DNA from: Jacaranda mimosifolia
Lineage: Eukaryota; Streptophyta; Magnoliopsida; Lamiales; Bignoniaceae
Direction of reading: 5' to 3'
Assembly: GCA_018894105.1 (NCBI GenBank)
Contig: CM032126.1
Coordinates: 21,922,391 to 21,986,390 of the forward strand
Length of the DNA stretch: 64,000 nt
The notes below the pieces were generated by a model. That model did no database searches. It saw only the letters and a list, made by a program, of their open reading frames with translations, and was not told the DNA's origin. This document shows, piece after piece, positions 13,235 to 23,286 of this stretch; the first letter of the stretch is position 1; every line of letters begins with the position of its first letter. A program made the translations under genes and the position numbers.

Positions 13235-14589
13235 TACATGCAATAAATGTTAAATCAGTTCCTATTCTGTGACCCTATCAGTGAACAAATGTCGGCTTGT
13301 TGTCACAACATATAGAAACAAACATAAGAATACATTATTTAAAACTCCAACATTTTACTCAAAAATCATAACTCTTCACAATCAAAATTTTACATAAAGC
13401 TAATTCAACCTTAAAATCTACATATGAAATAACTATATTTGACCTTCCAAAATATGTAGACTTTTGTACTTGAAACATTAATTGAATGCTAGCACAGTTA
13501 CATTCATTACCGAAATACAAGAAACTGATTGAGAATAGAATAATTTCAATGAGTAATACTATATAATTTTGCTTCTAAAGAAAATCTTTCAAAATTTTAA
13601 TTGTGAACAAATTTACTTGAGTAATTCATTATAGAGCTAAATAGGTACACTCTAGGACAACCACAAAATTGCTACATAAATTGGCTAATGATTCTTGATA
13701 AGAAGATGACCATGTTGGAGCTGCCCTAACTGATTTCCCCCAACAACTCTGCACAAACATCATCAAATGAGCACAATATTGCACATAACCTTATACCACC
13801 CTTTTTAGCTATATCAACCAAGTTTGTAGTAATCAAAACCTTACTATAAGAAAAAGACATGCATAAAACTAAAACACTGATTTCATGACTAAACCTGTAC
13901 CAAACTGGGGCCAGAACATGTGTGCAAGTGCTAAACTATATATAGACCCAATAGCCCCAAACGGGTCATCTCAAAGTACTATGTAGCAAAGCTCTTCTAC
14001 TAACACATAAACAAAACCATGGTATAAATCATGATAATCTATAGGAGATTTGACATCTTTGGTTCCATATTAGATGTTACAAATTATAAGGAAACAAAAA
14101 CATGTAGATGAATCAAAAATCCAAGCTATATTCGACCAAAAAGTGCACATCATGGTAAAGAAAAAAAAAACATGCATATAAAGTTGCTCCCACTCCTATG
14201 CCCATCTTCCAATAGAAAGAAAAATAATACCTTCTTCGAATGGGAAAAGGAAAACAAAGATTACCTTATTGTCGTCACTAGATAATTACTAGCTGGAAAC
14301 CACAAGTGAATCAATAGGGAGAATGGATGGATTGTGGGGAATGAAACATTTTAGGTTATGCTGTCGATAATGAGGAATTCTTAAGTAAAAACTAGGGCTA
14401 CAAGAAGGATAGAGTGAAAGAGTGAAAGAGAAGACCTCAAAGATTATTGTAGGAGAATATTGGAATGGTGTTCAATGTTTTTTTATCTTTTCATCCAAAA
14501 ATATATTGGCGCTAAATGTTAGTGCAATAGCAAAATGACAGTGGTTATACAAAGAAAAAAATTAATTGAAAAAAAAATTAATTGTAGTG

Positions 14590-14836
14590 TTTTGGAGGCA
14601 ATTTTTTTGGGTCCAAACTTTTTGCTACATAAAATAAAGATTTTACTACGAATTTTAGAGCATAGCAAAAAAATATTTTTTAGTTACACTATCTGGCCAT
14701 AGTAAAAAGATCGTACGACGTACGTTTGGTAATTCTTTTGCTATGGAATCATTTTTGTAGCAATGTAGTATCTTTTGAAATGGCATTTTAGGTGTAGCAA
14801 AAAAAATTGTAACAAAAGGCTATTTTTCTTGTAGTG
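14590..14836. repeat. Right CACTA terminus with subterminal repeats
   Basis: It ends TTTTTCTTGTAGTG, the reverse complement of CACTACAAGAAAAA. Variants of GTAGCAAA occur near 14618, 14662, 14697, 14737, 14755 and 14790, mirroring the left end. The copia leader resumes at once after the terminus. Confidence 0.85.
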
Positions 14837-16011
14837 ATTATTTATATGATAAGCATTTAACTGTTGGAATTGAATGTCAATTCTTGATTTATTTATTGTT
14901 CATTTAATTGTTGAATGGATGATGAATGAATGGGGATGATCATGAGCCTTTAATATTGATTTTATTTGTTTCAAGTTGTTGAAAAAGATTGTATTAAATT
15001 GGAATTTGTATGCCTCTAAATTCTGTCTTATAAATGTTATGATAGTAGAATTACTAGAAGTGAGGATTTCTTTCTCATGGAATTATTACAAGGAGCAAAG
15101 AAGACCATTGGAGGCATGGGGACCTATGAATGTATGTGAATACATTTTTGTAATAGCTAGATTTAATCAACCCACTTAAAATCAACTAAGTGGTGCACCT
15201 ATGGCTCTAAAGTGCATCAATTAGTTAGGCTCATGGTCGTCCCACCCTAGTAGCATGCTAGGCGCATTTACTTATTTATGCTTTCCATATCCTATTGATG
15301 TATGTGATGCATGGATTAGGATATAGAAAACCTAAATAAGAAGATAAAATTAGTGAGATCTTGGCAAGCAAGTTAAAATCCCTTTACTTAGAATGGCTAA
15401 GTGCTTCAAAATATTAAGTTAAAATGGATACAAATTAAAAGGAGTTTTAATTAATCCATGCCTTTTAACAATAGTATATGCCATGATGACACTACCAATT
15501 TAGTGTGATAGCACTCGGTCATGGGGTAACATTTAGGAGGAAAGTTGTAAGCATATACTTCGCATGTGATGTACCTTTGAATTAAGGCTTCCCACGCATT
15601 GGCACTCAATCACGGGGGATATCATTGAGTGGTCTCAAATCAAAGTTTGATTGGTAGGCCGACTTAACACTTAGTAATGTAGATGTTACACGAGTCGTGG
15701 GTCTACATGAAAAGTGAGGCAAAATATATCAAGAGTTGTATATGATGCAATTAGCAAAAGTTGATTACCTTTCGATTGTTTGTGGATGGCACTCGATCAC
15801 GGGGGTCCACTTATAAGTCCTTAGGGTCTTGATTCTCACTAGGAAATATTATTTCCCAAATTCTTCCAGGGGGTGAAGAATTTGATAAAATAATGGAAGA
15901 AAAACATGCTTGAAAAATCATAAACATGTTTTCAAATATCAATATTCAATCACATGCTTATATTCTCTTTTATTGCTTTTTGGTAGATTTTTGAAATATT
16001 CAAAACTCAAA
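14837..16011 (+). other. Copia A untranslated leader, part 2
   Basis: Continuation of the leader after the CACTA insertion, parallel to 49300-50455 in copia E. It carries a recurring motif close to GGCACTCGATCACGGGGG at 15511, 15601 and 15788, plus the opposite-orientation form CACGAGTCGTGGG near 15689. Versions of this motif occur in the leaders of copies E and F. No gene is seen; the open frame at 14976-15179 has no recognisable content. Confidence 0.7.
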
Positions 16012-16862
16012 ATGGCTAAGAATCCACTCACAATCATTTTGGAAACCAATTAACTCACCAAGCCCAATTTTCGCAATTGGTTGAGAAACCTCAAAATAGT
16101 GCTTGACTCCGAAAAGAAGACTTATGTACTTGATCAAAGTCGGCCAGAAACCATTGGTGATGATGCAGTGAGGCCCGTGAATTGTTCACAAAGTTTGTCG
16201 ATGATGATGCACAAACAAGGTGTCTCATGATGGAAACTATGTCTAGTGAGTTGGAAAAGACTCATGAGCATATGATGCATGCAAGTGAGATCTATGCACA
16301 CCTACAAGAGTTGTATGGTATCCAAACTAGACACGAATGGTTTCCTTTATCTAGGGAGCTCTTTAGAAGTAGAATGACTGAGGGCATGAGTGTCCATGAC
16401 CATGGGCCCAAGATGATCAGGCTTATTGAAAAGCTTGGTCAACTTGATGTGATAATAGACAATGACCTCTATGTGGATATGTTCCTATAGTAATTGCCAA
16501 GTTTGTTCGACCAATTTGTTATAAACTTTAACATGTCCAAGTAAGAAAAGATAATTAATGAATTGGTGAATATGTTGGTTACCGCCAAGGCGACAATGAA
16601 AAAGGAGAAGCCTCTTATGTTTGCATTCTCTTCCAAGTCTAAGGGCCCTAGAAGTCCTAAAAAGGGGGGTAAGAAGAAGAAAAGTTCTTCTTTAAAAGGG
16701 AAGCAACCCTTGAAAAGTTCGGGGGGAGTTAAGAAGAAGAAGAAAGAGGCTACAACAAATGCTACATCTTCCATTGTGGTGAGAAAGGGTATTGGAAAAG
16801 AAATTGCAAAGCTTATCTTGCAACCTTTGAGAAGGTTATGTATTTTATTGAAGTGTACTTGA
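16012..16862 (+). pseudogene. Copia A gag (Retrotran_gag_2/UBN2 type) with degenerate zinc knuckle
   Basis: The start ATG at 16012 opens MAKNPLTIILETN and hits a stop at codon 14, where copy F reads N-K-L. The body continues in 16182-16490 with YAHLQELYGIQTRHEWFPLS and IRLIEKLGQLDVIIDNDLYV, the capsid-like core of this family. A lysine-rich stretch follows (about 16650-16755, KKGGKKKKSSS). In another frame, near 16765-16815, a zinc knuckle remnant reads CYIFHCGEKGYWKRNC; the usual His is Tyr and the first Cys is displaced. Gag would package the RNA. This copy is dead. Confidence 0.85.
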
Positions 16863-19850
16863 CGACTAATTCTTACTTCTGGGTATTTTGAAATCATATG
16901 TGGTTCTCGCCTTTGTAATTTGTTATAGCGGATAGAAAGAAGAAAGAGTCTCAATGAACAGGATATGATCCTCCGCCTAGGAAATGTAGCAAGAGTTGTT
17001 GCCACAGTCTAAGGTGTTATCAAGTTAGACTTGGGGAATTCTAAAATTGTACTTGATCCATGTTTCTATGTACCCAATCTTATGGAGAACATAATTTCAA
17101 TTTCCAATTTAGATAATGAAATATATGATTTTTCTATATCTAATGGGAAATTGAAAGCATTGAAGAAATGTTGTTTAATTGCACAAGGTACATTGAATAA
17201 TGGATTGTACATATTAGATTCTCAAACTTCATTGATGCACATTTAATCAAGTAAAAGAAAGTTAGATATCCAAGAAGATGCCATTTTTCGGCGTGCAAGA
17301 CTTGGGCATATCTCTAAAAATAGGATGAACAAGTTAGAAGCCTTCAAAGTACTAAAAGTTAGTGGCATTGAGGAACTTCTTACCTTTAAGTCTTTTTTAA
17401 AGGAAAAAATGATCAATGCTCCTTTTGTAGGATAATTGGAGCGAACCACTAGTCATTTAGATTTGATCCATATGGATGTGTGTGGCCACTAAGAGTTAGT
17501 ACGATATGAGGCTATTCTTACTTCATTACCTTCACCGATGACCACACTCAATACGAACATGTGTATCTTATGAAGTAGAAGTCCAAAGCCTTTGAAAGGT
17601 TCAAAGAGTATAGTAATGAAGTAGAAAAGCAAAAATGACTTAGTATTAAAGCTCTTCGATTGGATCGAGGAAGAGAATACTTAAGTACCGAATTGTTGGG
17701 TTATCTAAAAGAGAATGGGATTCTCTCTCATTGGACTCCACCCGGCACACCCCAACATATTAATGGAGCAGCCGAGAGGAGAAATCATACCATGTTGGAT
17801 ATGGTACGTTCCATAAAGAACTTCTTTGATGTGCCTATATCCTTTTGGGGACACGCCTTAGAAACGGCGGCGAGGCTACTAAATGTAGTATCCTCAAAGT
17901 CAGTGCTAAAGACACCGCATGAGATGTGGTATGCCAAAGCACCATCTTACCATTATCTAAAGGTTTGAGGGTCTCCCGTTTACGTCAAGCGGTTAATGGG
18001 AGACAAGTTGGATAGTCGATCCTCTTTGTGCAAGTTTGTGGGATACCCTAGAATCTATGCGTAATTATTTATATAATCCCTTAGAACAAAAAGTGTTTGT
18101 CTCGAGGAACGCCACCTTTTTGGAAAAGAAATTTCTATTAGATAGAAAAGGCATTGTTGTTGAACTTGATAAAGTTCAAGATGATCATTAAATCTCACAA
18201 GCGGTGGAAACAAGTAGCGAGCGTTACACACAACCTTTAAGAAAGTCGGACTAAATTAAGAAGTGACCCAAAAGGTTTGAATTTCTTCATGAGATGAGCC
18301 AATCGGATATCGATTCGAAGACATATGAGGATGTAGGACATTGGCTTGATGCCATGAGTTTGAAGCAGACTCCATGCACTCTAACAAAGTATAAACTTTG
18401 GTAGATCCACCGAAGGGTATCGTACATGTTGGTTGCAAGTGGATCTATAAGCGAAAGTTATAAGTCGATGGAAAGGTCATGACCTTTAGGACGCGACTAG
18501 TTGCAAAGGGTTATACTCAAAGACTTGGTATTGATTTTGAGGAAACATTTTCATCGGTTGCAATGCCTAAGTCTATTCAGATTATCCTTGCCATAGCCGC
18601 ATATTATGAGTATAAGATATAGCAAATGGATGTGAAAGCTGCTTTTCTCAATGGCAACATTGAAGAAGAAATCTAAATGGAGCAACCACAAGGTATTACA
18701 TCTAAAGGGAATGAACAAAAGGTTTGCAAACTCGAGAGATCTATTTATGGACTCAAGCAAGTGTCCTGAAGTTAGAACATACGTTTTGATAAAAAGATCA
18801 AATTGTTTGGCTTTATCAAAAATGTATATGTACCTTGTGTGTATAAGAAGGCGAGTGGAAATAGTATATAATTTATTGTACTTTATGTCGATGAGATCCT
18901 TCTCATTGGGAATGAGGTAGGCACGTTAGAATGTACTAAAGCATAGTTATCTACTCAATTCTCTATGAAGGATTTTGGGATAAACATCCAATGTATTAGG
19001 AATATGTATCTATAGAGATAGATCGAAGAGGATGCTAGGGCTATCCCAAACCCTATACATTCATAAAATACTAAAGTAGTGTAGTATGGAAGAATCCAAG
19101 AAGGGATTCCTTCCTATAGGACATGGTATTCATCTCTCCAAGTCTATGGCCCCTAAGAGTGAGGAAGAGAAAAATAAGATGTCCCGTATACCTTATGTCT
19201 CCGCTATAGAGAGCATAATATATACAGCTGAATGTACAAAATTGGATATTGTATACGCTCAGAGTGTCATGAGCCACTTTCAATCCAATCCTGGTGAATG
19301 TTACTAGATGGCCGTGAAAACAATCCTTAAGTACTTAAGAAAGCCTAAGGACATATTTTAGTATATGACTATAGAGAATTGAAACCCAAGGGATTTTCGG
19401 ATTCAAGTTTCTAATCCGATGTAGACGACCTAAAATCCACTTCTAGATTTATATTTTACCTTATAGTAGTAAGAGTTCCAAACAAGACACCACAGTCGAT
19501 TCAACCACAGAGGCAGAATATTTTGTGGCTTCGGAAGCTACAAAAAAGGAGTATGGATCAAAAACTACATCCAAGAGTTGGATGTAGTGCCTAGTATGTC
19601 TAAGCTTGTAGTTACCTTCTATGACAATAACAGTGCGGTTGCACAAGTTAAGGAGCTAAGATTTCATCAGCGATCCAAGCACATTTTGAGGCAATACCAT
19701 TTGATCCGGGCAATCATAGGTAGAGGCGACATTCGAGTGGAGAAAGTTTCCTCAAAAGAAAATATAGCAGATCTGCTGATTAAACCCCTATCACAAAAAG
19801 TCTATGAAGGATATCTTGTGAAGATGGGTCTTAGGACTATGGGGAATTGA
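16863..19850 (+). pseudogene. Copia A pol: protease, integrase, reverse transcriptase and RNase H remains
   Basis: The GAG-pre-integrase region is at 17031-17246 (LKALKKCCLIAQGTLNNGLY). The integrase core is at 17660-17968: DRGREYLSTELLGYLKENGI, then AERRNHTMLDMVRS holding the last acid of the D,D-35-E set. Reverse transcriptase spans about 18420-19060. Its catalytic box is YVDE at about 18885-18896 instead of YVDD, and it has several stops. RNase H is at 19578-19850, with YDNNSAVAQVKE and DIRVEKVSSKENIADLLIKP, ending in TGA at 19850. The order integrase-before-RT is what defines copia. Protease is not recognisable because the frame is lost near 16890. Confidence 0.88.
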
Positions 19851-19857
19851 CTTTAGA

Positions 19858-19869
19858 GCAAGTGGGAGA
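19858..19869 (+). other. Polypurine tract of copia A
   Basis: AGCAAGTGGGAGA stands just before the LTR start TGTTGGAATA. This is the usual plus-strand primer site. Matching tracts precede the LTRs of copies B and E and, reversed, follow those of C and the 43.8-44.8 kb LTR piece. Confidence 0.8.
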
Positions 19870-19870
19870 T

Positions 19871-22079
19871 TGTTGGAATAGGGCCCCGCAGCCAATAAGA
19901 TTGGCATGTAAACTATTTCACTCGTGATATAATCTTGACTGAATGATATTCTTTATAAATTGCCATCTTCATTTATGTTTATATTTCTTCACTAGCATTT
20001 GGTTGAAGCCCTTAGATCACACAAGACTACAGGACTTAGTCACACAGATGGTGGTGATCATGGAATAAGTCTTACATGGTTGTGATCTTAAACATCCCAA
20101 GCCATAGAACCTTATGAGACAAGGCATCTAAGATTCAAATAGACTTGCACTAACGATTCACAATCCAAAGGTTGGATGTTGCACCATCCCTTGAGCAAAC
20201 CATATCAGATATGGGTGTATGTTAGTGGGTGCTTGTTAAAGAACAAGGCATTGGAAGCCTGCCCAGAGAATCTACTATGTAGCCATAGTGGTAAGTCGGT
20301 AGTGGCAAGTTCTCTACCTTATGCTAGTGCATATAATTAGTCCTTTGACCTGAGGATCCATTATAACCTTATGTTTAGGTCCTCATACTTTGACTCATCC
20401 CTAGTCACCCAGCGGGCAGTTCGAGTTCTGATTAGGTATGAGCTACGTAGACATAGAGGTTTATAAGATCCAAGATAAGATCCAACTCATCGTCTTTGTG
20501 AAGGGCAAGTGCATCTCCTATGTATTCTATAATGATTGATTCCAAGGAGTCCTTGGCCAAGACAGTATGATAATATGGAAAAAGAGTTTTTCAAAGATGA
20601 GGTCATAAATCATAATCGAACATTGAAAATAGATGCATAGTATTGAGGCTATTTGGGAGCCGACAAATATCTTGCCCTAGGCCTTTCTCATGGAGAGAGG
20701 AGACAGAAGGACCCGTGTTTGTATGGTACGCGTAGAGCTAGAATGGTTCACCAAAAGCATTCATTCGGCCAATTGTTGGGCTCCATTAGCTTAAGGTTGG
20801 ACATCAACCATAGAGATTAGGTACTTTTTAATTAATAGAGATTAATTTAATTGAGTCGATTAGTTTAAAGGAGTTTAAACTAGTGTGAATATTTGATATT
20901 CTAAAGTCATAAGAGTTGTGAGCCCATGTTCAATAAACGGTAGAACCTAATGGGTCACACACAAAAGCCAATTGGAAATCCTACTTGATGAAAGGAATTT
21001 TTGAAGTGTTAGAAAGATTCTTATTAACCAAAAATTGAGGGTTACGGTTGATATAATTGTTAGTCATTTTGGGGGTTAAAGTGAGACCAATTAAATTAAA
21101 TGTTAATTTAATTTGGTGCCACATGAATATCAATTGGTCAAGTTAACTTAAACAATTAAGTTAACAGTTACTAGCTTAAAAGGTTAAGTTAGTTGACTTA
21201 AAAGTTAAGTTAAAGTTAATTAAATGAAAGTGTTTAATTTAATTAAAGTGAAGATATGATTTTGGAGGTAAATTCAAATGAAGAGTTCGTTTGATGTGGA
21301 ATTAGAATTTATTTGGATGACATTTCATAAGATGAAATGAAGACTCCAAATAAAATTCAAATTCACAAGAAATCCACATTTAACTTGCAACTTGCTTGCA
21401 AGTTGGCATGACATATTGCGCCCCCTCCTTGAGGAAGGTGTGATGACACATGTCATCACACCATATATAGAGGGGGACAGCCAACACATGAATTTTGCAA
21501 GCATTAAGATCTAGTTGTTAGATCTAAATTTCCATCCAATTTTGTGATTCTTTCATGAGTTGAGGCTTCACACCTTCTTCACCTCCCTCCCTCACTTTTC
21601 AGCCTTCATCACCCTCTTGGTTTCTTCTTAGTTTTTCCAGCTGAACTAGGAAGAAAAGTATTATTCATTGGTGTGTGGACTTTCACATTAGAGGCAAGAC
21701 ATTTGCATTGCTGGTTTTTGGTGATCCTTTGTCCCAGCAGTGACTTTCTGGACTCTGTTCGCTGCCTTGCCGAAATTATTTGGAGCTAAATTTTTATTGG
21801 ACATTCTCCAAGCAGTTGACGGAATTTTGGTCCAGATTTGGCTCAAATTGGAGGTGATTTGCCTAGTCAAAAGTTGATCACACCTTGCAGTGCCAAAAGC
21901 AGTCTGCTTTTGAGAAAGAAAGCACATCTTCAAGCTTTGGTTGGATTTTCCTTGAGAGGTAATAATCTGACCTTGATCCATTTTATAGGCATGAATTTAG
22001 ATCCTTGTAGAGGTGTAATTCAAGTTATTTTTAGTTTTTAAGTGTTTTAAATTGGATCCTCGACTTACACCATCTTTCA
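19871..22079 (+). repeat. 3' LTR of copia A (full, 2.2 kb)
   Basis: It begins TGTTGGAATAGGGCCC and ends CATCTTTCA, with TG...CA ends. About 1.2-1.4 kb in lies an AT-rich stretch (about 21060-21260) of short repeats of the GTTAACTT/TTAAGTTAA type. A likely core promoter (ATATATAG at 21463) follows. After the LTR the sequence goes straight into the RT gene of copia B, so this is the outer end of A. The 5-bp target duplication should be CTTAA (22080-22084), with its partner left of the window. Confidence 0.9.
21463..21470 (+). promoter_or_regulatory. Probable TATA box in the copia A LTR
   Basis: ATATATAG follows a GC-richer segment and lies about 610 bp before the LTR end. Other copies have the same arrangement (24891; about 47893). 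Transcription in the LTR would begin shortly downstream. Inferred from sequence only. Confidence 0.55.
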
Positions 22080-23270
22080 CTTAATGGAAACATTAAAGAG
22101 CAACCATAAGGTCTTACATCCAAAGAGAGTAAGCAAAAGGTTTGCAAACTCGAAAGGTCCATTCATGACTTAAAAAAGCATCCCAAAGTTGGAATTTACG
22201 TTTTTCATAAAACAATCAAATCGTTTGGCTTTATCAAAAATGTGTATAAACCTTGTGTATAAAAAGGCTAGTGGGAATTTGATATAGTTTATTGTGTTTT
22301 ATGTTGATAACATTCTTCTCATTGAGAATGAGAGAGAAATGTTAGAGTGCACTAAAGTATGGTTATCTTCACAATTCTCCATGAAGGATTTGGGAGAAGC
22401 GTCCTTTATGTTAGGAATACGAATCTATGGAGATAGATTAAAAAAGATGTTGGGGATTTTTCAAACACCGTACATTAACAAGATACTAAAAAGGTTTTGG
22501 ATGGAGGAATCCAAGAAGGGATTTATTCATGTGGGACATGGTCTTTGTCTCTCCAAATCTATGGCCCTTAAGACTGACAACGAGAGAGAAAGAATGTCCC
22601 ACATGCCTTATGTATCTGCTATAGGGAGCACAATGTATGTTGTTCAATGTACAAGGCCAAATGCAGCACACACTTTAAGCATTATGAACTATTTTTAATC
22701 CGACCCCAGTGAACATCACTGTTCGGCTGTAAAAGCAATCTGAAAGTAATTAAGAAAAACTAAGGATTTATTTTTAGTGTACGGCAATGGAGAATTGAAA
22801 CTCGAGGGGTTTTTGGATTCTAGTTTCCAATTCGATGTAGATAACTTAAAATCTACTTCAATATTTGTATTTTGCCTTAATGGTGGTGTGGTGAGTTGGA
22901 TGAGTTCCAAACAAGACACCACGAGTGATTCTACCACCAAGGCAAAATATATTGCAGCTTCAAAAGTCGCAAAGAAGGGTGTTTGGATGAAAATTTTCAT
23001 CCAAGAGTGCCTTGCATTACTGAGTTTTTAGTTGTCTCATGTGACAAGAATAGAGCGGTTGCACAAGCAAAAGAGCCAATATCTCACCAGAAACCCATGC
23101 ACAGTTTGAGGTGTTATCAGTTAATCTAGAATATCATTGATAGAGGCGACATCCGAGTGAAGAGGGTAGCCTCAGAAGAGAATATAGCAGATCCACTAAC
23201 AAAACCCCTAACGTAGAAAGGTCTTTAAAGGATATCTTGAGAAGATGGGTCTTGAGGCTACAAGAGCTTT
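22080..23270 (+). pseudogene. Copia B reverse transcriptase and RNase H remains
   Basis: The RT begins mid-domain. The longest open stretch (22294-22698) has FYVDNILLIENE, so the catalytic YVDD box reads YVDN, followed by the typical KDLGEASFMLGIRIYGDR and MSHMPYVSAIGSTMY. The RNase H part (22777-23031) has GVVSWMSSKQDTTSDSTTKA. Near 23150-23215 the remnant reads like SEENIADPLTKP, with stops around it. It cannot encode an active enzyme. Confidence 0.88.
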
Positions 23271-23286
23271 AGGGCAAGTGAGAGAT

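Larger units (their letters stand above)
9488..14589. other. 5.1 kb of CACTA interior without a recognised gene
   Basis: This lies upstream of the - strand tnp2-type gene, up to the right terminal repeats. It is AT-rich throughout with only scattered short open frames and no domain I recognise. It may be promoter, untranslated leader or intron of the transposase transcript, captured host DNA, or an older insertion. Two small tandem repeats (10103-10206 and 13109-13234) lie in it. Confidence 0.6.
896..14836 (-). mobile_element. CACTA (En/Spm) DNA transposon, about 13.9 kb, inserted in the copia A leader
   Basis: The left end reads CACTACAACAAAATTCAC and the right end, reversed, CACTACAAGAAAAATAGC: CACTA-type inverted ends with one mismatch in the first 13 bases. 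Both ends carry many copies of GTAGCAAA/TTTGCTAC. Two - strand coding regions fit the superfamily: a tnp2-type transposase (about 6150-9487) and a Transposase_24/DUF8039-type gene (about 1682-5770). The copia leader reads across the insertion: GACCAATTATTT at the left and GATAAGCATTTAA at the right line up with the uninterrupted leader at about 49299-49334. Both genes are interrupted, so the element is probably not autonomous now. Confidence 0.9.
1..22079 (+). mobile_element. Copia element A, nearly complete, old, interrupted by a CACTA transposon
   Basis: Ty1/copia LTR retrotransposon. In order it shows the tail of a 5' LTR (1-115), a tRNA-iMet primer site (118-130), a leader, gag (from 16012), protease/integrase/reverse transcriptase/RNase H remains (to 19850), a purine tract and a full 3' LTR (19871-22079). 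The CACTA element at 896-14836 splits the leader; without it A would be about 8 kb. The two LTR tails differ at about 11 of 115 positions by hand count, so the insertion is old. All coding parts carry stops. The 5' end lies left of the window. A appears to be inserted in the reverse transcriptase of copia B, which resumes at 22080. Confidence 0.85.

Noticed and set aside
889..14843. Reading the 7-bp flanking repeat as evidence for a non-CACTA superfamily
   Set aside because: The inverted ends, subterminal repeats and tnp2-type transposase are all CACTA, and comparison with the uninterrupted leader favours a 3-bp duplication.
15511..15808. Regularly spaced repeats that could suggest a CRISPR-like array
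   Set aside because: The copies are imperfect, one is inverted, spacing varies, and the context is a plant retrotransposon leader. CRISPR arrays do not apply here.
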